A DNA stretch of 64,000 bases from Apopatosoma sp963618495 (GTDB lineage: Bacteria > Bacillota > Clostridia > Oscillospirales > CAG-272): contig CAVESF010000001.1 of the NCBI GenBank assembly GCA_963618495.1, forward strand, positions 1 through 64,000. The letters run 5' to 3'. Of the stretch, positions 61,392 through 64,000 are shown piece after piece. The position numbers and the translations under genes are program-made. Numbering within the stretch: the first letter of the stretch is position 1; each line of letters opens with the position of its first letter. The notes under the pieces were generated by a model. That model did not search any database, was not told the origin of the DNA, and was given only the letters and a program-made list of their open reading frames with translations.

Positions 61392-62525
61392 TTAAACCAT
61401 TCTGCCCTTTTCTATATAGAAAGGCAGCGTCTCATGACCCGAGAGCGTCACCCCGTCGCGGATTACGACATTCTTGTCGGCTACGATATAGCCGAGCGTA
61501 ACATTCTCGCCCGTGAATACATCCTGAAAGAGGATGGAATTTTTGACCACGGCGTTTTTACCTATCTTCACTCCGCGGAAAAGAATGCTGTTTTCCACCG
61601 TGCCGTAAATGCGGCAGCCGTCGGCAATGAGCGAATCCTTGACCTTGGCATCGGGACCGTAGTATGTCGGAGCGGAGTTGCGCACCTTTGTATATATCGG
61701 TCGGCTCTCTATCTCGAAAAGCTCGCGGTATCCCTCTTCATTGGAAATAAGCTCCATATTGTGACGGAAATAATCGCTCATTGAAGATATGCAGGAGAAG
61801 TATCCGTCAAATTTATATACCCTGTAGTTGCGATGCTTGAGATTGCGCAGGAAAACATCGCGCGTCATGCTGACATAGTTATGCGCTATCGCGTCCATGA
61901 CTATCTCCTTGAGATAAGCCGCAGACATGACGAGGATATTCAGATTTATATCGGCTTCTCCCTCGAAATTCGTAGGATAAGCCTCCATATCCGTTATTCT
62001 TCCCGCATTGTCGTATTTGACTATGACATTCGCCTTCGCTTTCTCTTTTGTGAGGTGCATACGCTGAACAGCCATGGTGATATCCGCGCCGCTTGCCACA
62101 TGGTCGGCTATCATGGCGCCGAGGTCTATATTGCATATCACATCGCAATCGGAGAGCGCAACATAATCGGCATTTATATTCGATATGCTGTAGTTTACGC
62201 TCTTTAGCGCTTCAAGGCGCGTATTGTAGAGCGAATTTACATTGTTGGCATAAGCCGTGATATACGGCGGAAGAATCTTCACACCGCCGCTTCTGCGCGC
62301 CAGGTCCCAGTCCTTGCCGCTTCCGACATGGTCCATGAGCGACTGGTAATTATAATGGGTGATGATGCTGATATTGTTTATATCGGAATTCACCATATTC
62401 GAAAGGGCAAAATCCACAAGACGGTATCTGCATCCGAAAGGAATCGATGCAAGAGTACGGTATCTCGTAAGCTCCGGAATATTGCTGTCATGTATATTTG
62501 AAAAAATTAAACCCGCTGTTTTCAT
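61392..62525 (-). CDS. glgD: ADP-glucose pyrophosphorylase regulatory subunit GlgD
   Basis: A 377-residue homologue of GlgC with the nucleotidyltransferase fold and the C-terminal left-handed beta-helix (EDSLIADGC and IFRGVKIGKNAVVKNSI-type repeats). The glycine-rich nucleotide loop of GlgC (GGQGSRL) is replaced by IHDSNIPELTRYR, so catalysis is probably lost. In Firmicutes such GlgD proteins pair with GlgC and raise its activity. The start has GGGGAGGATAAG. It lies 19 bases after glgC. Confidence 0.93.
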   Translation of the reverse strand: MKTAGLIFSNIHDSNIPELTRYRTLASIPFGCRYRLVDFALSNMVNSDINNISIITHYNYQSLMDHVGSGKDWDLARRSGGVKILPPYITAYANNVNSLYNTRLEALKSVNYSISNINADYVALSDCDVICNIDLGAMIADHVASGADITMAVQRMHLTKEKAKANVIVKYDNAGRITDMEAYPTNFEGEADINLNILVMSAAYLKEIVMDAIAHNYVSMTRDVFLRNLKHRNYRVYKFDGYFSCISSMSDYFRHNMELISNEEGYRELFEIESRPIYTKVRNSAPTYYGPDAKVKDSLIADGCRIYGTVENSILFRGVKIGKNAVVKNSILFQDVFTGENVTLGYIVADKNVVIRDGVTLSGHETLPFYIEKGRMV

Positions 62526-62544
62526 GCTCTTATCCTCCCCGCTT

Positions 62545-63747
62545 TCAGTTTATGTAGTCGCCCGCATTGGCGTCATCTATCATTTCGCCGCGTTCTATCA
62601 CGGCATCCGGCTTTATATTCAGCTCCTCGGCGATAACGGTTATTCCGTCGCTTCCGTTGTCTGCGCCGATATGCGCGCCCTCGCCTATCACGCTGTTTTG
62701 GTCAACTATGGAATATTCGACGACTGCACCGCTGCAAATATGAGCGCCGCGCATGATTACGCTGTTTATTACGGTAGCACCCTCTTCAACGATAACACCC
62801 TCGGAGAGCACGGAACCTTTTACCGTGCCTCGTATCCTGCATCCCTCGGTGATCATCGAATTTTCAACTACAGAGCCCGCATAGAGCTTCTGAGGCGGCT
62901 CTGCGCTGTGGCGGTAGAAAATGCGCCATGACCTGTCATAGAGGTCGAAAGCGGGACTATCGCCGAGAAGATCCATATTCGCCTCCCAGAGGCTCTTTAT
63001 CGTGCCGACATCCTTCCAGTAACCCTCGAAAAGGTAAGCGCACATCTTCTTGCCGTCGCCGAGCATTTTCGGAATGATATTCTTGCCGAAATCGTTTGAC
63101 GATTTCTCGTCGGCGTCGTCCTCGGTAAGATATTTCTTCAGCACATCGGCTTTGAAAATGTAAATGCCCATGGAAGCCTTGTTGCTTTTCGGATTTTTCG
63201 GCTTCTCCTCAAATTCGTATATCGTTCCGTCCGGATTCGTATTGAGAATGCCGAAGCGGCTCGCCTGCTCCATCGGAACCTCAAGCACGGCTATCGTGCA
63301 GTCGGCATTCGTCGCCTTGTGAGCGGCGAGCATCTTGCTGTAGTTCATCTTGTAGATATGGTCGCCCGAAAGCACGAGAACATAGTCCGCATCGTATCTC
63401 TCGATGAAATTCAGATTCTGATATATGGCATTTGCCGTACCCTTATACCAGTCGGAGGATTTTTTGCCCTGATACGGCGGAAGCACCATAACGCCGCCGC
63501 GCGTGCGGTCGAGATCCCACGGCTGTCCGTTGCCGATGTATTCATTGAGTACGAGGGGCTGATACTGCGTCAGTACGCCGACGGTATCTATCCCCGAGTT
63601 CACGCAGTTTGACATGGGAAAGTCAATGATTCTGTATTTGCCGCCGAATGGTACGGCAGGTTTTGCCGTTTTCTCGGTAAGCGCGTAGAGACGGCTTCCC
63701 TGTCCTCCCGCGAGCAGCATTGCCACGCATTCTTTTTTTCTGTACAT
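62545..63747 (-). CDS. glgC: Glucose-1-phosphate adenylyltransferase GlgC
   Basis: A 400-residue catalytic subunit: LAGGQGSRLYALTEKTAKPAVPFGG (nucleotide loop and substrate Lys), VLSGDHIYKMNY (metal Asp), FEEKPKNPKS, and the C-terminal beta-helix repeats. It makes ADP-glucose from glucose 1-phosphate and ATP, the controlled step of glycogen synthesis. AAGGAGGACTC precedes the ATG. It forms a pair with glgD downstream and follows glgB. Confidence 0.97.
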   Translation of the reverse strand: MYRKKECVAMLLAGGQGSRLYALTEKTAKPAVPFGGKYRIIDFPMSNCVNSGIDTVGVLTQYQPLVLNEYIGNGQPWDLDRTRGGVMVLPPYQGKKSSDWYKGTANAIYQNLNFIERYDADYVLVLSGDHIYKMNYSKMLAAHKATNADCTIAVLEVPMEQASRFGILNTNPDGTIYEFEEKPKNPKSNKASMGIYIFKADVLKKYLTEDDADEKSSNDFGKNIIPKMLGDGKKMCAYLFEGYWKDVGTIKSLWEANMDLLGDSPAFDLYDRSWRIFYRHSAEPPQKLYAGSVVENSMITEGCRIRGTVKGSVLSEGVIVEEGATVINSVIMRGAHICSGAVVEYSIVDQNSVIGEGAHIGADNGSDGITVIAEELNIKPDAVIERGEMIDDANAGDYIN

Positions 63748-63796
63748 AGAAAGAGTCCTCCTTAAAATATATTTTTATGTTTTCAAAAAATCAAAG

Positions 63797-64000
63797 TCAT
63801 TTTTTCTTTGCCGGAGATTTGCTTTTCAGTATCAGAGCACCGTAGCTCGGAATTTTCATTTTTATCAGCTGTTCTGTCCTGTCGCCTATTTTTTTGCCGT
63901 ATGCGCGGTAGGTCGTGCCATCGCCTGCCTTGCCGCTCCCGCCGTACTTTTTGTCGTCGGAGGAAAATATAACCTCATATTCGCCGCGGCGCTTCACGCG
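63797..64000 (-). CDS. glgB: 1,4-alpha-glucan branching enzyme GlgB, C-terminal fragment (continues beyond the window)
   Basis: Only the last 67 codons are inside the window; the frame stays open to the right edge. The segment RRGEYEVIFSSDDKKYGGSG is the conserved start of the C-terminal beta domain of GlgB, and the protein ends IPSYGALILKSKSPAKKK. GlgB adds alpha-1,6 branches to glycogen. It lies 49 bases upstream of glgC, so the operon promoter must lie outside this window. Confidence 0.85.
   Translation of the reverse strand, partial: RVKRRGEYEVIFSSDDKKYGGSGKAGDGTTYRAYGKKIGDRTEQLIKMKIPSYGALILKSKSPAKKK

Overview
The window looks like a draft or metagenome-derived contig from a spore-forming, low-to-mid GC Gram-positive anaerobe of the class Clostridia (an Oscillospiraceae-like relative is my best guess). 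Evidence: a Gram-positive PolC replicase, HrcA/CIRCE control of the heat-shock operon, the sporulation pair YabP/YabQ beside DivIC and HU, a GlgC/GlgD pair, a CpsB/C/D-type tyrosine-kinase exopolysaccharide module, the MEP isoprenoid pathway, and a TPP-riboswitch-controlled ECF thiamine transporter (ThiT). Almost every gene lies on the minus strand. The plus-strand exceptions are rpsT, thiT, one M6-type metalloprotease and a gene tail at the left edge.

Layout, left to right. 0.2-3.9 kb: a GH94-like phosphorylase and a GNAT acetyltransferase. 4-7.6 kb: exopolysaccharide chain-length control (CpsB phosphatase, CpsD kinase with a Tyr-rich tail, CpsC/Wzz, Wzy-like polymerase), with a consensus promoter in front of cpsC. 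7.7-8.2 kb: rpsT. 8.3-16.7 kb: a lipoprotein, hemW, lepA, topB, a MATE pump and an aminotransferase. 16.7-17.0 kb: a tRNA-Gly-Arg-His operon with its own promoter and terminator. 17.7-19.6 kb: an AT-rich type II restriction-modification pair, probably acquired. 19.7-26.7 kb: lysS (with an added tRNA-binding domain), greA, ctpA, a CdaR/PucR-type regulator, a membrane protein and rsmE. 26.7-32.8 kb: the hrcA-grpE-dnaK-dnaJ-prmA heat-shock operon behind a promoter and CIRCE; a 10-N gap interrupts dnaK. 32.9-33.9 kb: TPP riboswitch and thiT. 33.9-35.8 kb: hup-rqcP-yabP-yabQ-divIC. 35.9-46.5 kb: pyrH-frr-uppS-cdsA-dxr-rseP-ispG-polC. 46.5-49.2 kb: a DMT transporter, serine acetyltransferase and HAD phosphatase behind a promoter and a short Cys-containing leader peptide. 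49.3-50.8 kb: the M6-type protease. 50.9-64 kb: glgB(partial)-glgC-glgD-glgA-glgP, then GH13, a zinc-site lipoprotein, GH31, GH29 and a QueG-like Fe-S protein.

How they fit together: the right end makes and degrades glycogen (ADP-glucose synthesis, elongation, branching, phosphorolysis) and adds cytoplasmic glycosidases that would feed sugar into the same pool. The left end holds a phosphorylase and exopolysaccharide assembly control. The centre is housekeeping (translation, protein folding, isoprenoid, phospholipid and replication genes).

The least expected items are the candidate cysteine-responsive leader peptide upstream of the transporter/cysE operon, the LysRS-tRNA-binding-domain fusion, the Ada-like zinc lipoprotein inside the glycosidase operon, the restriction-modification island, and structured RNA between dnaK and dnaJ. 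I found no CRISPR array, rRNA, prophage or insertion sequence. Functions are assigned from motifs read by eye, with no database search.
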